A DNA stretch of 64,000 nt. It comes from JAMXLG01 sp963818925. Its GTDB lineage: Bacteria > Vulcanimicrobiota > Vulcanimicrobiia > Vulcanimicrobiales > Vulcanimicrobiaceae. Location: positions 1,674,001 to 1,738,000 of the forward strand of contig CAWFTN010000001.1 in NCBI GenBank assembly GCA_963818925.1, given 5' to 3'. Below are positions 15,838-24,138 of this stretch, piece by piece. The notes under the pieces were generated by a model. It was given only the letters and a program-made list of their open reading frames with translations. It did not search any database and had not been told where the DNA came from. Within the stretch, counting starts at the first letter, position 1, and every line of letters starts with the position of its first letter. The position numbers and the translations under genes are program-made.

Positions 15838-17139
15838 TTAGGTCCGCTGCGTCTCGGTATCAGCAAGAACACGGTTGCGGCCGGCGGCCTTGGCCTTGTA
15901 ACACATCCGGTCGGCTCGCCGGATCAGGTCTGCGACGCTTTCGTTCGCCTGGATGACGATGATGCCGATGCTCACCGTCGTCCCGTACCGATTTGGGGCT
16001 GCACTGAAGGCGGCGGCCATGTCCTCGGCGGTACGGATCGCGTTTTCGAGCGAGCAATGGTAGAGAAGCGCCGCGAATTCATCGCCGCCCCACCGGGCGA
16101 GGACGTCGGTCCGGAAGACCGCGGAGTCGAAGGCGCGCGCCGCGGCGCGGAGCACCTCGTCGCCGATCTCGTGACCGAGACGGTCGTTGACTTCTTTGAA
16201 TCCGTCGAGATCCGCGAAAAGCAGCGCATGCATCGGCACGGTTCGCGTCATGGAGATTCCGGTTTCGAGCGCGCGCTCGAAATAGCGCCGGTTGAAGAGT
16301 TCGGTCAATAAGTCGTGCTCGGCTTCATAGAGCAATTTTGCTTCGCGCTGACGCGCGTCGGTAATGTCGCGAAACACCGAGACCACCGACGTAAACTCGC
16401 CGCTGGAATGTTCTTCAATCGGTTGCAGGTGCACTTCGAACATGCCGTGGCGGCCGTCTTTGCGCCTGTAGGAAAGCTCCGTTCGGACGGGTTGTCCCGC
16501 GTAGAGCGCTGCCCGGATCGTTTCGAGCCGTGGCGCGTCGCGATCCTCGCCGAGAATCGCGTTCCAAGGTTGTCCGAGCACTTCGTCCTGCAGATATCCA
16601 GTCGTTCGCGTGAACGCATCATTCACGTAACCGAAGAGCCACGTGCGATTGGAAGCGGTACTGATAGCGACGGGATCGTAGCCGTGTTCGACCGCCGTCG
16701 TCAGTTGCACCATGCGCTCGTGCGCGCGTTTCTCACGCGTGGCATCGCGCGTGATGAACATCCAGCGGTGTCCGCCGTCCCATGGAATCGGCGAAAAGTT
16801 CGCTTCAATCCAAATAAACGTTCCGTCCCCGCGCGTAAATCCTCGGCGAATGCGAAACGGTTCATGCCGTTCGAGCGCTTCATTGACGCGCTCGCGATCT
16901 TCCGGGCTGCTGCGCTCGCGCATGAACGCGTCAGCCGGAGAGCCAAGCGTCACGTCTCGGCGGCATCCATACATTGTTTCAAACGCGCGATTCAAATACC
17001 GGAATACAAAATCCGGCGCACTCGATCGCCGTTCGATTACGCAAATTGCATCAGGCGCCCGGTCGCACAGCTCAGCCAGCAACTCGGAAGCAATACCATA
17101 GCGCCCCTCAGCCGTGCCGATGGTAAACTTCGCGTCCAC
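15838..17139 (-). CDS. PAS-PAS diguanylate cyclase (GGDEF)
   Basis: The product has 433 residues from a GTG start at 17139. PAS 1 (about 20-135) includes FVFRYLNRAFETMYG and GFTRGDGTFIWIEANFSPIP. PAS 2 (about 145-265) includes FGYVNDAFTRTTGY and ends in the SVVSVFRDITDARQRE linker. The GGDEF domain follows (about 275-425) with DLLTELFNRRYFERAL, FADLDGFKEVNDRLGH and an intact active motif WGGDEF. It should make cyclic di-GMP from two GTP in response to a PAS-bound signal. There are no membrane segments, so the sensor is cytoplasmic. The I-site RxxD is not evident. Confidence 0.92.
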   Translation of the reverse strand: MDAKFTIGTAEGRYGIASELLAELCDRAPDAICVIERRSSAPDFVFRYLNRAFETMYGCRRDVTLGSPADAFMRERSSPEDRERVNEALERHEPFRIRRGFTRGDGTFIWIEANFSPIPWDGGHRWMFITRDATREKRAHERMVQLTTAVEHGYDPVAISTASNRTWLFGYVNDAFTRTTGYLQDEVLGQPWNAILGEDRDAPRLETIRAALYAGQPVRTELSYRRKDGRHGMFEVHLQPIEEHSSGEFTSVVSVFRDITDARQREAKLLYEAEHDLLTELFNRRYFERALETGISMTRTVPMHALLFADLDGFKEVNDRLGHEIGDEVLRAAARAFDSAVFRTDVLARWGGDEFAALLYHCSLENAIRTAEDMAAAFSAAPNRYGTTVSIGIIVIQANESVADLIRRADRMCYKAKAAGRNRVLADTETQRT

Positions 17140-17336
17140 GTCCCCATCGTACCCCGCCGCAACGACATCCAGGCGACATTCTAAAGAACGCCCGCAATAG
17201 GCCCTTAGCCCAAAAACTCAACCCACAAGCCCCTATCAGCTCGTGAAAACGCCTGCGCCCACCCGAGTCTCGTTTTATACACGATGTGAAAACAAGACGT
17301 CCCCCCGAGGCAACACCCCAAGAAACGTCCGAAACG

Positions 17337-17413
17337 TGGTGCGCTCGGGCGGAATCGAACCGCCAACCTCGGCCTTAGGAGTGCCTTGCTCTATCCGATT
17401 GAGCTACGAGCGC
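17337..17413 (-). tRNA. trnR: tRNA-Arg (anticodon CCU)
   Basis: A 77-nt tRNA with acceptor GCGCTCG/CGAGCGC, discriminator A and encoded CCA. The D arm is GCTC-AATCGGATA-GAGC and the T arm GGCGG-TTCGATT-CCGCC. The anticodon loop is CTCCTAA (CCU, reading AGG). The anticodon stem AGGCA/GGCCG has only three central Watson-Crick pairs, with A-G oppositions at both ends. Confidence 0.9.
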
Positions 17414-17453
17414 GCAGCAACGCACAGCGCAGATTCGCCGTGCCGCCAGCGCG

Positions 17454-19058
17454 TCATGCCAAAGCCGGTGGCTTACCCTCCTCTCGCCACGCCACGAACC
17501 GCTCGATGAGGGACGGATCGAACTGCGTCCCCGCGCAGCGCTGGAGTTCGGCGAGAGCGGCATCTTCGCTGATCCCGCGGTGGTACGGCCGGTTCGAAAC
17601 CATGGCGGAAAAGGCGTCGAGAATCGCGATCGCGCGCGCAATCGGATCGATGTCGTCGCCCGCGAGCGCATTTGGATATCCCGTACCGTCCCAGCGTTCG
17701 TGATGCTGCCCGACGATCCGCGCGACATCCTCATACCCCGCGTGCTGCGCAAGAATCTGCGCTCCGTACTCGGCGTGCCGCATCGCCGCTTCGTACTCGC
17801 TTTGGCTCAGGCGCCCGGGTTTGATGAGAATGCTATCCGAGATCAACAGCTTACCCGCGTCATGCAGCAAACTCGCTTGCAGCAGCGTACCCAGCGGATC
17901 GCGGTCGAGATCGAGATTGAACTCCGACCATACCTTCGCCATTGTATTGACTTGCAGCAAATGCACACGCGTAAATGGATCGCGATCTAGGAGCGCTTGA
18001 ACGATCGTCTCCACTCCGTTGAATAATCCGTGGACCGTATGTGCGTCAACGTCATCTTCTCCGATGGGGCGGCACCCGTGTTTGCGGCTCAGACGCGCGC
18101 GACGCACACAGAGCGCGACCAGTTCAGCGCGCGTTCCGGCGTCCGCCGGCGCAAGTGCGTAACCGCATGCGATGGGAACCGGCAGAGTCTGATCGCGCGC
18201 AACGTATGCGAGCGCATGCAACTTCACGCAGAGACGTTCGACGAAAGGCGCGATCGCGTCGTTCGCGCTCTCGCGCAACAGCACCATGAATTGATCTCCG
18301 CCGAATCGACCGACGACGACGGACTCATCGGCGTCTTCGACGTCACGTAAAACGCGCGCTACCTGCCGCAAAACGTCATCGCCTTCGGCATAGCCGTACG
18401 TTTCGTTGAACGTTCCGAAATTCACCAGGTTGAGCACGATCGCAACAGACGGCCGCGTCGACGTTGCCGTCGCAAGCGCGCGATCGATTTCGCGCGAAAT
18501 GAGTGAATGATTTGCAAGCTCCGTGAGCGCATCGTATTCAGCAGTACGCCGCAACGCTTGATAGAGACGCTGATTTTGCACGGCGACGGCGAGATAATGG
18601 CCGATCGCCGCAACCATCTCGACATCGTCGTTCGTATAGGCGTCGCCGCGTGTCGTTTGCACGGAAAGCGCGCCGAGCATTTCGCCCCCGGCGCGCATCG
18701 GCACGAACATTGCCGAGACCGTGTCATTCGTCCACGGACGGTCGCGGTGAATCGGCGTCATTCCCATCGGCGCCCAGACGTCCGGCGTATTTCCCCAAAT
18801 GATCGCGCCCGTTCGGATGACTTCACGCGCGCGCGAACGTTCTTCGAGAACGATATGCGGGTATCGCCGAATCTCGCCGTGATCGTAGAAGTACTCGATC
18901 GAATGACGTCCGTCGGGACGCGCGAGCGCGATGAAGACCACCGATGAATCGACGTAGTCGGCGAGCAGCCTCGTCAAGCGCTCGAACAGTTCGCCAAGCG
19001 ATAGCTCTGTCGCCAGAAGAGAGGCGGCCTGCTGCATGAAAAAGCGATCTTTCAACAC
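17454..19058 (-). CDS. GAF / degenerate GGDEF / HD-GYP protein
   Basis: The product is about 534 residues from a proposed GTG at 19058; the ATG at 19037 is the alternative, and the frame is open to 19256. An N-terminal GAF domain (to about residue 165) has AMFVPMRAGGEMLGALSVQT. A GGDEF-like domain follows with FGGDQF instead of GGDEF, so cyclase activity is doubtful. The C-terminal HD-GYP domain has LLHDAGKLLI and HHERWDGTGYP, all the expected metal and GYP residues, and should cleave cyclic di-GMP. It thus opposes the nearby cyclase. The degenerate GGDEF may bind GTP as an allosteric switch. Confidence 0.9.
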   Translation of the reverse strand: MLKDRFFMQQAASLLATELSLGELFERLTRLLADYVDSSVVFIALARPDGRHSIEYFYDHGEIRRYPHIVLEERSRAREVIRTGAIIWGNTPDVWAPMGMTPIHRDRPWTNDTVSAMFVPMRAGGEMLGALSVQTTRGDAYTNDDVEMVAAIGHYLAVAVQNQRLYQALRRTAEYDALTELANHSLISREIDRALATATSTRPSVAIVLNLVNFGTFNETYGYAEGDDVLRQVARVLRDVEDADESVVVGRFGGDQFMVLLRESANDAIAPFVERLCVKLHALAYVARDQTLPVPIACGYALAPADAGTRAELVALCVRRARLSRKHGCRPIGEDDVDAHTVHGLFNGVETIVQALLDRDPFTRVHLLQVNTMAKVWSEFNLDLDRDPLGTLLQASLLHDAGKLLISDSILIKPGRLSQSEYEAAMRHAEYGAQILAQHAGYEDVARIVGQHHERWDGTGYPNALAGDDIDPIARAIAILDAFSAMVSNRPYHRGISEDAALAELQRCAGTQFDPSLIERFVAWREEGKPPALA

Positions 19059-19179
19059 CGGCGCACACCCCGAGCAGATGAAAAAAGGCGTGCGCCCACC
19101 TTCGTCCGGGAGCAATGGAACTCCGCGCTCCCGTGCGCTTCCATACAGTTCGGCTTGCCGGGCACTTACGCAGCGTAAG

Positions 19180-19578
19180 ATGAAAGCGATGCAGGTCACC
19201 GATGCGGCGCGTGCGTTGAGCGTGTTCGACCTCGACGCGCCATACGGATTTCGCATCTGGCTCGCCGGCGCGTGGGGCTTGGAAATGCAACCGCGGCTCT
19301 TTCAGGTGCTAAGCGCTACGCCGCGCGTTTCCCAAGCGGTCAACGTCGATTGCCGGCGCGTCACGGTCGTCGACGGGGCAACGATGAAGACCATGACGAA
19401 ATTCGCCGACGACTGCGCAACTCGCGGCGTCGGTGTGACGTTCGAATGCGATTCGGATCCCGTCGGACGTTTGATCGAGCTGTGCGGATTGAATCGTTTG
19501 ACGGTGATGCACCGGCCGCTGCACCCACGAGCGGCCGGAGGGGTTCGGGCTGAACACCCAAACCCGGACACTCCCTAA
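19180..19578 (+). CDS. STAS-like (anti-anti-sigma fold) protein
   Basis: The product is about 132 residues from the ATG at 19180, or 129 from 19189. The frame is open upstream to 19036, antisense to the HD-GYP gene. The pattern (FRIWLAGAWGLEM, VNVDCRRVTVVDGATMKTMT, ATRGVGVTFECDSDPVGRLI) is a STAS fold. The phosphorylatable serine position reads DGAT, so conventional serine-kinase control is uncertain. It is divergent from the HD-GYP gene and meets the lysine-rich protein gene at a 4-bp overlap. Confidence 0.65.
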   Translation: MKAMQVTDAARALSVFDLDAPYGFRIWLAGAWGLEMQPRLFQVLSATPRVSQAVNVDCRRVTVVDGATMKTMTKFADDCATRGVGVTFECDSDPVGRLIELCGLNRLTVMHRPLHPRAAGGVRAEHPNPDTP

Positions 19579-20417
19579 CGCTTCTTGCGACTCGCACCTT
19601 TGCGGCGCTTCGGAACGCGATCGCCTTCGCGACGCGCTTCGGAGAGACCGATCGCGATTGCCTGTTTGCGGCTCTTCACTTTCGGACCGCGCTTACCGGA
19701 ACGCAGCTTTCCTTCTTTCATCTCGTGCATCGCGCGTTCGACCTTCTTGCCGGACTTGCGTCCATATTTACGGCCGCTGCTCTTCTTCGATCCACTCGAT
19801 TTCTTCGACGAACTCTTCTTCCGTGAGGAACTCTTCTTGCGACCGCCGCTCGTCTTGCGTTCCGACGTCTTCTTGCGTGATGACGTCTTCTTGCGTCCCG
19901 ACGTCTTTTTGCGTCCCGACGTCTTCTTCCGTGATGACGTCTTCTTGCGTGACGATTCGCTCTTCTTGCGGCTGCCGCTCGAGCTCTTCTTGCGGCCGCT
20001 GGAGCTGCTCTTCTTTCGGCCGCTCGAGCTCTTCTTGCGTCCGTTCGAGCTCTTCTTTCGGCCGTTCGTGCTCTTCTTTCGTGATGTTGACTTCTTTCGT
20101 GAGCCGGAACGTCCGCGCGACGCCGCGCGCACTTCACCCCGTTCGTCCGGCTCCGTCTTGCCGATTCCCCGTTCGTCATGGCCGACTTGAATGAACTTAT
20201 TCATGCGGCCGTCGGGATCGTACAAAAAGCCGAGTCCGCTTTCGTCGAAAATCTCGAAGAAGCGGTCCCAATCGATTGGTTCTAAACGTTCGTCTTGATC
20301 GCCGAAATCGATGCGAAGCATTCCGCCTGTACCCTCTACTTCTGCTGGTCTCCCGCCCATGCGTTCGACCCATTCACGAATCTCGTCGTGGTCGGTCGTC
20401 TCACGTGCCGTTGCCAA
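19575..20417 (-). CDS. Lysine-rich histone-H1-like protein with DUF6496-type C-terminus
   Basis: The product has 280 residues in three parts. Residues 1-95 form an acidic globular module (DHDEIREWVERMGGRPAEVE, then IDWDRFFEIFDESGLGFLY). About residues 100-225 are a run of Arg-Lys-Lys-Ser/Thr units with Gly or Ser spacers (GRKKSS, SRKKTS), like histone H1 tails. Residues 225-280 (KKVERAMHEMKEGKLRSG, then KVKSRKQAIAIGLSEARREG) match the small DUF6496 family. The middle should bind DNA or RNA by charge. An A-to-G-rich ribosome site (AAGGAGG) lies about 9 nt before the ATG. A nucleoid-associated role is inference. Confidence 0.8.
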   Translation of the reverse strand: MATARETTDHDEIREWVERMGGRPAEVEGTGGMLRIDFGDQDERLEPIDWDRFFEIFDESGLGFLYDPDGRMNKFIQVGHDERGIGKTEPDERGEVRAASRGRSGSRKKSTSRKKSTNGRKKSSNGRKKSSSGRKKSSSSGRKKSSSGSRKKSESSRKKTSSRKKTSGRKKTSGRKKTSSRKKTSERKTSGGRKKSSSRKKSSSKKSSGSKKSSGRKYGRKSGKKVERAMHEMKEGKLRSGKRGPKVKSRKQAIAIGLSEARREGDRVPKRRKGASRKKR

Positions 20418-20450
20418 AGCAAAACCTCCTTAGTGGAAGTACCCTTCGCA

Positions 20451-21032
20451 CTACATACCCTTGAGTTTTCCGAATAAATCCAGGATATATGTGGGGGCGT
20501 CGCGATGCGCAAGCATACGCATTTGCGGATGTTGCGCGAACGCATCATGAACCTCCACCGTGCTCATCGCGTGCCCCTTCACCGGCGGCGTCCAATGGAC
20601 GAGCAGCGCTTCACCGCCGGCCCGCAATGATGCAACAATGCGATCGCGGGTTTCGATCAGATCCTCACACGCGAGATAGAATCCCACCTCACAAAACGTC
20701 ACGAGGTCGAACGTGCCGCTCGGAAAGTCGTCCGGAACCGCGCCGCATTGCATCTTGACGTTCGGCAAATGCGCGCATCGCCGTCGCGCTAATTCCACTG
20801 CCTCGGGTGAGGGATCGATAGCAAGCAAGCTCCCACAGCGGCGCGCGAGACGCCGCGTAAAAACTCCGACGGAGCACGCGATTTCCAACGCGCTGCCGTA
20901 GTGTGGCTGCAGCACTGCGAGAGACGCTGCATATTTATCACGCTCGTACGCGCTCGTCGCGAACTTCCACGGATCGCTTTCGCGACGGTACAGCTCGACA
21001 AAGTAGCTGGGATCAACACTACCCGTCCGCAT
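20451..21032 (-). CDS. SAM-dependent methyltransferase, NodS-like
   Basis: The product has 193 residues. The opening SYFVELYRRESDPWKFATSA with YERDKYAASL is the NodS-family signature. Motif I reads LEIACSVGVFTRRLA, with Ala-Cys-Ser where Gly-Cys-Gly is common. The acidic LLAIDPSPEAVE follows, then FDLVTFCEVGFYL. NodS N-methylates chito-oligosaccharide signals; here a methyl transfer to a sugar or sugar nucleotide is plausible from context. It is the last gene of an eight-gene glycan run on this strand, starting 3 bp after the GT9 gene. Confidence 0.82.
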   Translation of the reverse strand: MRTGSVDPSYFVELYRRESDPWKFATSAYERDKYAASLAVLQPHYGSALEIACSVGVFTRRLARRCGSLLAIDPSPEAVELARRRCAHLPNVKMQCGAVPDDFPSGTFDLVTFCEVGFYLACEDLIETRDRIVASLRAGGEALLVHWTPPVKGHAMSTVEVHDAFAQHPQMRMLAHRDAPTYILDLFGKLKGM

Positions 21033-21035
21033 GAT

Positions 21036-22001
21036 TTATCCCGCGCGCGGCGTCTCCAGCAACGTGCCGAGTTCGCCGCGCACTTCAGCCACCGTGATCG
21101 ATGCGAGCCCCGGATCGACGACGGCAGCGTGCGGATCCCCCGGTTTCCCTCGCCACAGCACGCGATGCCGCGCGCGTTCCGCGGGGGGTCCCCATTTTGC
21201 CGGACTGATCGGACCGAAGAGAACGACCGACGGCGTTCCGACGGCCGTCGCGAGATGCGCGATTCCGGTATCGCCGCATACGACCGCGCGCGCGGCTGCG
21301 ACGAGCGACGCCAAGTCGGCGAGCGTGGTCCGTCCCGCGAGAATGCGATCGATCTCGATTCCCGCGTTTCGCGCGATCACGCGGCAACGCCGGAACTCGC
21401 TTTTGGTTCCCGTAAAGACGACGCGATAGCCGTCGCGTTGCAGTTGCGACGCAAGTCCGATCCAGCGGGCGATTGGCCATCGCCGCGACTCGCTCGATGC
21501 GCCGGGATGCAAGATCACGGCACCGTTGTGCGGTCCGCAATAGGGACCGGGATGGAGATCGAGATCGCGGGCATCGGCGGGCACCCCCGATTCCTGTAAC
21601 ATGCGACACCACCGATGCACTTCGTGCTCGTCGTCATGAAACGGCGCACCGTCCGCCGGAACGCCGACATCCTGGTTGGAGAATGCGATCAGCCGCCGCG
21701 GTTCGGTTTCCAGCAGCAACCGGTGACTCTGCGGGCCGCGTCCATGCAGATTCACCGCGATGTCGGCGCCGTGCAACGCCGGATCGAGCGGCGCAAGCGG
21801 TGCACTATCGACGACTTCGTCGATATCGCCGCAGATCTCCGCGAGCGGCGCGAGCGCAACCGGCGCCGCGAGAATCCGGTAGTGACCCGGAAACGCGCGC
21901 GCAAGCGCACGGTACGCCGGAACGGCGGTGAGGAAGTCGCCCAAGCCGAGCGCGCGCAACATGACGAGACGCGGACGCCTCGTGGTAATCGCAGACCTCA
22001 C
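21036..22001 (-). CDS. Glycosyltransferase family 9 (heptosyltransferase-like)
   Basis: The product has 321 residues. It has the GT-B layout of ADP-heptose:LPS transferases: N-terminal LVMLRALGLGDFLTAVPAYR, the mid part GAVILHPGASSESRRWPIAR and the C-terminal AVVCGDTGIAHLATAVGTPS with VLFGPISPAKWGPP. All conserved donor-binding features are visible. It probably adds a heptose or similar sugar in the cytoplasm to a lipid-linked glycan. Its ATG overlaps the stop of the GT4 gene (ATGA). Confidence 0.9.
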   Translation of the reverse strand: MRSAITTRRPRLVMLRALGLGDFLTAVPAYRALARAFPGHYRILAAPVALAPLAEICGDIDEVVDSAPLAPLDPALHGADIAVNLHGRGPQSHRLLLETEPRRLIAFSNQDVGVPADGAPFHDDEHEVHRWCRMLQESGVPADARDLDLHPGPYCGPHNGAVILHPGASSESRRWPIARWIGLASQLQRDGYRVVFTGTKSEFRRCRVIARNAGIEIDRILAGRTTLADLASLVAAARAVVCGDTGIAHLATAVGTPSVVLFGPISPAKWGPPAERARHRVLWRGKPGDPHAAVVDPGLASITVAEVRGELGTLLETPRAG

Positions 22002-23209
22002 GATGCTTGCGCGGCGAAGCCCTTCTCCGTTATGACTCGGGCATACACCCCTTTGGTATCACTTGCAATACGGGGCCAGCCATAGCGCTCGTTGGCGCGC
22101 CGGACACCTGCGATTCCGAGACTAAGGCGCAGCCGCTCGTTTTGCAACAGCGAGCGCATCGCTTGCGCGAGAGCAATGGGCGAGCGCGGTTCGACGTGTG
22201 CGCCGGTAACACCGTCGACCACGCTGTCGACGAGTCCGCCGACGGAAGAGACGACGACGGGAACGCCGCACGCCATCGCTTCGAGCGGAACGATGCCGAA
22301 CGGCTCGTACCACGGATAACACACGACGAGATCCGCGGAACGAAGCAACCGCGCGACACCCGTGCGTTCCACCCGTCCGCGGAACTCGACCCGATCCTCG
22401 ACGCCGAGGTCGCGCGCGATGTCACGCAGACGTAGGGCTTCGGGATCTTCCCACAGCGATGCGCGATCCGGTCCGCCCGCGATGATGAGGTCGGTGTTCG
22501 GCAGCAGTTTAAGCGCTGTAATGACGTCGCCGATTCCTTTGCGTTCGACGAGGCGGCTCAAGCAGATGATGCGGTGCTTGTTGCGATCGCGTCGTTCGCT
22601 CGGCCCAAGCGCTGCGAATTGCGAGAGATCGACGCCGCACGGAACGACCGTGATGTCGTTGCGGTTCGCTCCCATGCGCACGAGCTCGAACGCTTCCGCT
22701 GATGCGGTGGCCACGATGTGCGTTGCGGAGCGCGCGATGTGCGCTTCGAGCTCGAGCCGCTGTTGCGGGCTAGTGTCCTTCGTACCTTGATGGCGCTTCT
22801 TCTCGATACCGAGCGCATGATACGTCTGTACGACCGGAAGATCGAGCGACGCCGCCGCGTCGAGCGACGCCAGTCCGGACATCCAAAAGTGGGCGTGAAT
22901 GATGTCGGGACGCCATTCGCCCCAACGGCGCTCCAATTCTCGCGCGAACGCCGGCATGTACTGCAGCAAATGATCCTTTTCGATCGGCTCTGCCGGCCCG
23001 GCGTCGATATGATCGACCAGAACGCCCGTGCAAAATGGAACGGTGGCGGGAAGCCGCGGATCGTCGCGCCGCGTGTAGACGCGAACCTCATCGCCGCCGC
23101 GCGCAAACGCTTCAGCAAGCGCGGCGACGTGCACGTTTTGTCCGCCGGCGTCCACCCCGCCGAGAACCGCGAGCGGGCTCGCGTGTTCGGATACGAACGC
23201 AATCTTCAT
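21998..23209 (-). CDS. Glycosyltransferase family 4
   Basis: The product has 403 residues from ATG 23209; the open frame to 23311 lies inside the preceding gene. N-terminal KIAFVSEHASPLAVLGGVDA with GGQNVHVAALAEAF is a classic GT4 acceptor domain. The donor half has GIGDVITALKLLPNTDLIIA, EPFGIVPLEAMACGVPVVVS and SVGGLVDSVVDGVTGAHVEP, which includes the EX7E motif (EPFGIVPLE). The sequence resembles sucrose-phosphate-synthase/MshA-like retaining enzymes. It overlaps both neighbours by ATGA, so the run is translationally coupled. Confidence 0.92.
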   Translation of the reverse strand: MKIAFVSEHASPLAVLGGVDAGGQNVHVAALAEAFARGGDEVRVYTRRDDPRLPATVPFCTGVLVDHIDAGPAEPIEKDHLLQYMPAFARELERRWGEWRPDIIHAHFWMSGLASLDAAASLDLPVVQTYHALGIEKKRHQGTKDTSPQQRLELEAHIARSATHIVATASAEAFELVRMGANRNDITVVPCGVDLSQFAALGPSERRDRNKHRIICLSRLVERKGIGDVITALKLLPNTDLIIAGGPDRASLWEDPEALRLRDIARDLGVEDRVEFRGRVERTGVARLLRSADLVVCYPWYEPFGIVPLEAMACGVPVVVSSVGGLVDSVVDGVTGAHVEPRSPIALAQAMRSLLQNERLRLSLGIAGVRRANERYGWPRIASDTKGVYARVITEKGFAAQAS

Positions 23210-24138
23210 GGGACGATCTCCTCGATGATGCGATCCCAATCGGCAAGAAAACGTTCGACGCCGAAGCGTTCGCGCGCGTATGCACGCGCGCGATTTCCCA
23301 TGTCGGTACACCGATCGAGATCGTTGAGTAGCGTGCGGCTGGCATCAACCAACGCGTTAACGTCGGTCGAGACGATGCCGGCGCCGCTGGGAACAGCATG
23401 CGGAACCTCTGTCGTGGCGAGCGCGACGACGGGCATGCCGAGATGCATAGCTTCGATAAGTGAAAGCCCGAGTGAGGTCCAGCGAATCGGATGCACGTAG
23501 AGGCGCCGCCTTGCAATCTCGTCATGCATCCGCTCTTGCGGCAAGTTTTCGTATCCGCCGATCGGTCCGGCATCCATGCCGAATACGTCGACCGGAACGA
23601 CGGCGTCGAAGCGCGGTAACAAGTCGGTCCCCGTAACGCGCGCGCGCCTACGCGCTTCATTGATAACCACCGCGCATCGCGCCAACTCGCCGGTGTAGCG
23701 GTGTCCGGGATCGACGACGCCGTGCTCGACGACGAAGGTTCGCGCATCACCGCAATCCCAGAACAGCTGGTTGAAGTATGTGACGTGAACGACGGGCACG
23801 TTCTCGACGTCGGCCATCGGATGACGCATTTCGTTGATGCGTCCTTGCGGGGCGTTGTGTTCCAAATACACGGCGGGAACGTCGACGCCCGGCGTCCACC
23901 CGGTCCAGGTGTGCACGAGCTCGTATTCATGCGGCCGCTGCAGCACGATAAGATCGGGGCGTTCGCCTGCAAGCTCTTCCGGCGTACGCTCCACCACACG
24001 TTCGGGCCACACCCACGTGTCCGCGCGGCCGCGCCCATCGGCGCCTCGGTTGGCAACGGTCGGCACGAGATACTGATGTGTTCCTTGGACGAACGCCGTC
24101 ATCCACGAACCGTGCACGTGCCACACCAATATCCTCAT
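23206..24138 (-). CDS. Glycosyltransferase (GT-B, GT1/GT4-like)
   Basis: The product has 310 residues, short for GT4. It opens MRILVWHVHGSWMTAFVQGT and has LYVHPIRWTSLGLSLIEAMH followed by LGMPVVALATTEVP and SGAGIVSTDVNALVDASRTL, the nucleotide-sugar half of a GT-B fold. The acceptor half contains ERPDLIVLQRPHEYELVHTW. It is probably a sugar transferase for a surface glycan in the same run. It overlaps the upstream GT9 gene and the downstream GT4 gene by ATGA-type junctions. Confidence 0.85.
   Translation of the reverse strand: MRILVWHVHGSWMTAFVQGTHQYLVPTVANRGADGRGRADTWVWPERVVERTPEELAGERPDLIVLQRPHEYELVHTWTGWTPGVDVPAVYLEHNAPQGRINEMRHPMADVENVPVVHVTYFNQLFWDCGDARTFVVEHGVVDPGHRYTGELARCAVVINEARRRARVTGTDLLPRFDAVVPVDVFGMDAGPIGGYENLPQERMHDEIARRRLYVHPIRWTSLGLSLIEAMHLGMPVVALATTEVPHAVPSGAGIVSTDVNALVDASRTLLNDLDRCTDMGNRARAYARERFGVERFLADWDRIIEEIVP

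Noticed and set aside
19700..20110. Short tandem repeats in DNA that could suggest a CRISPR or satellite array.
   Set aside because: The repetition follows codons for Arg-Lys-Lys-Ser/Thr units in one reading frame, with no spacers of constant length.
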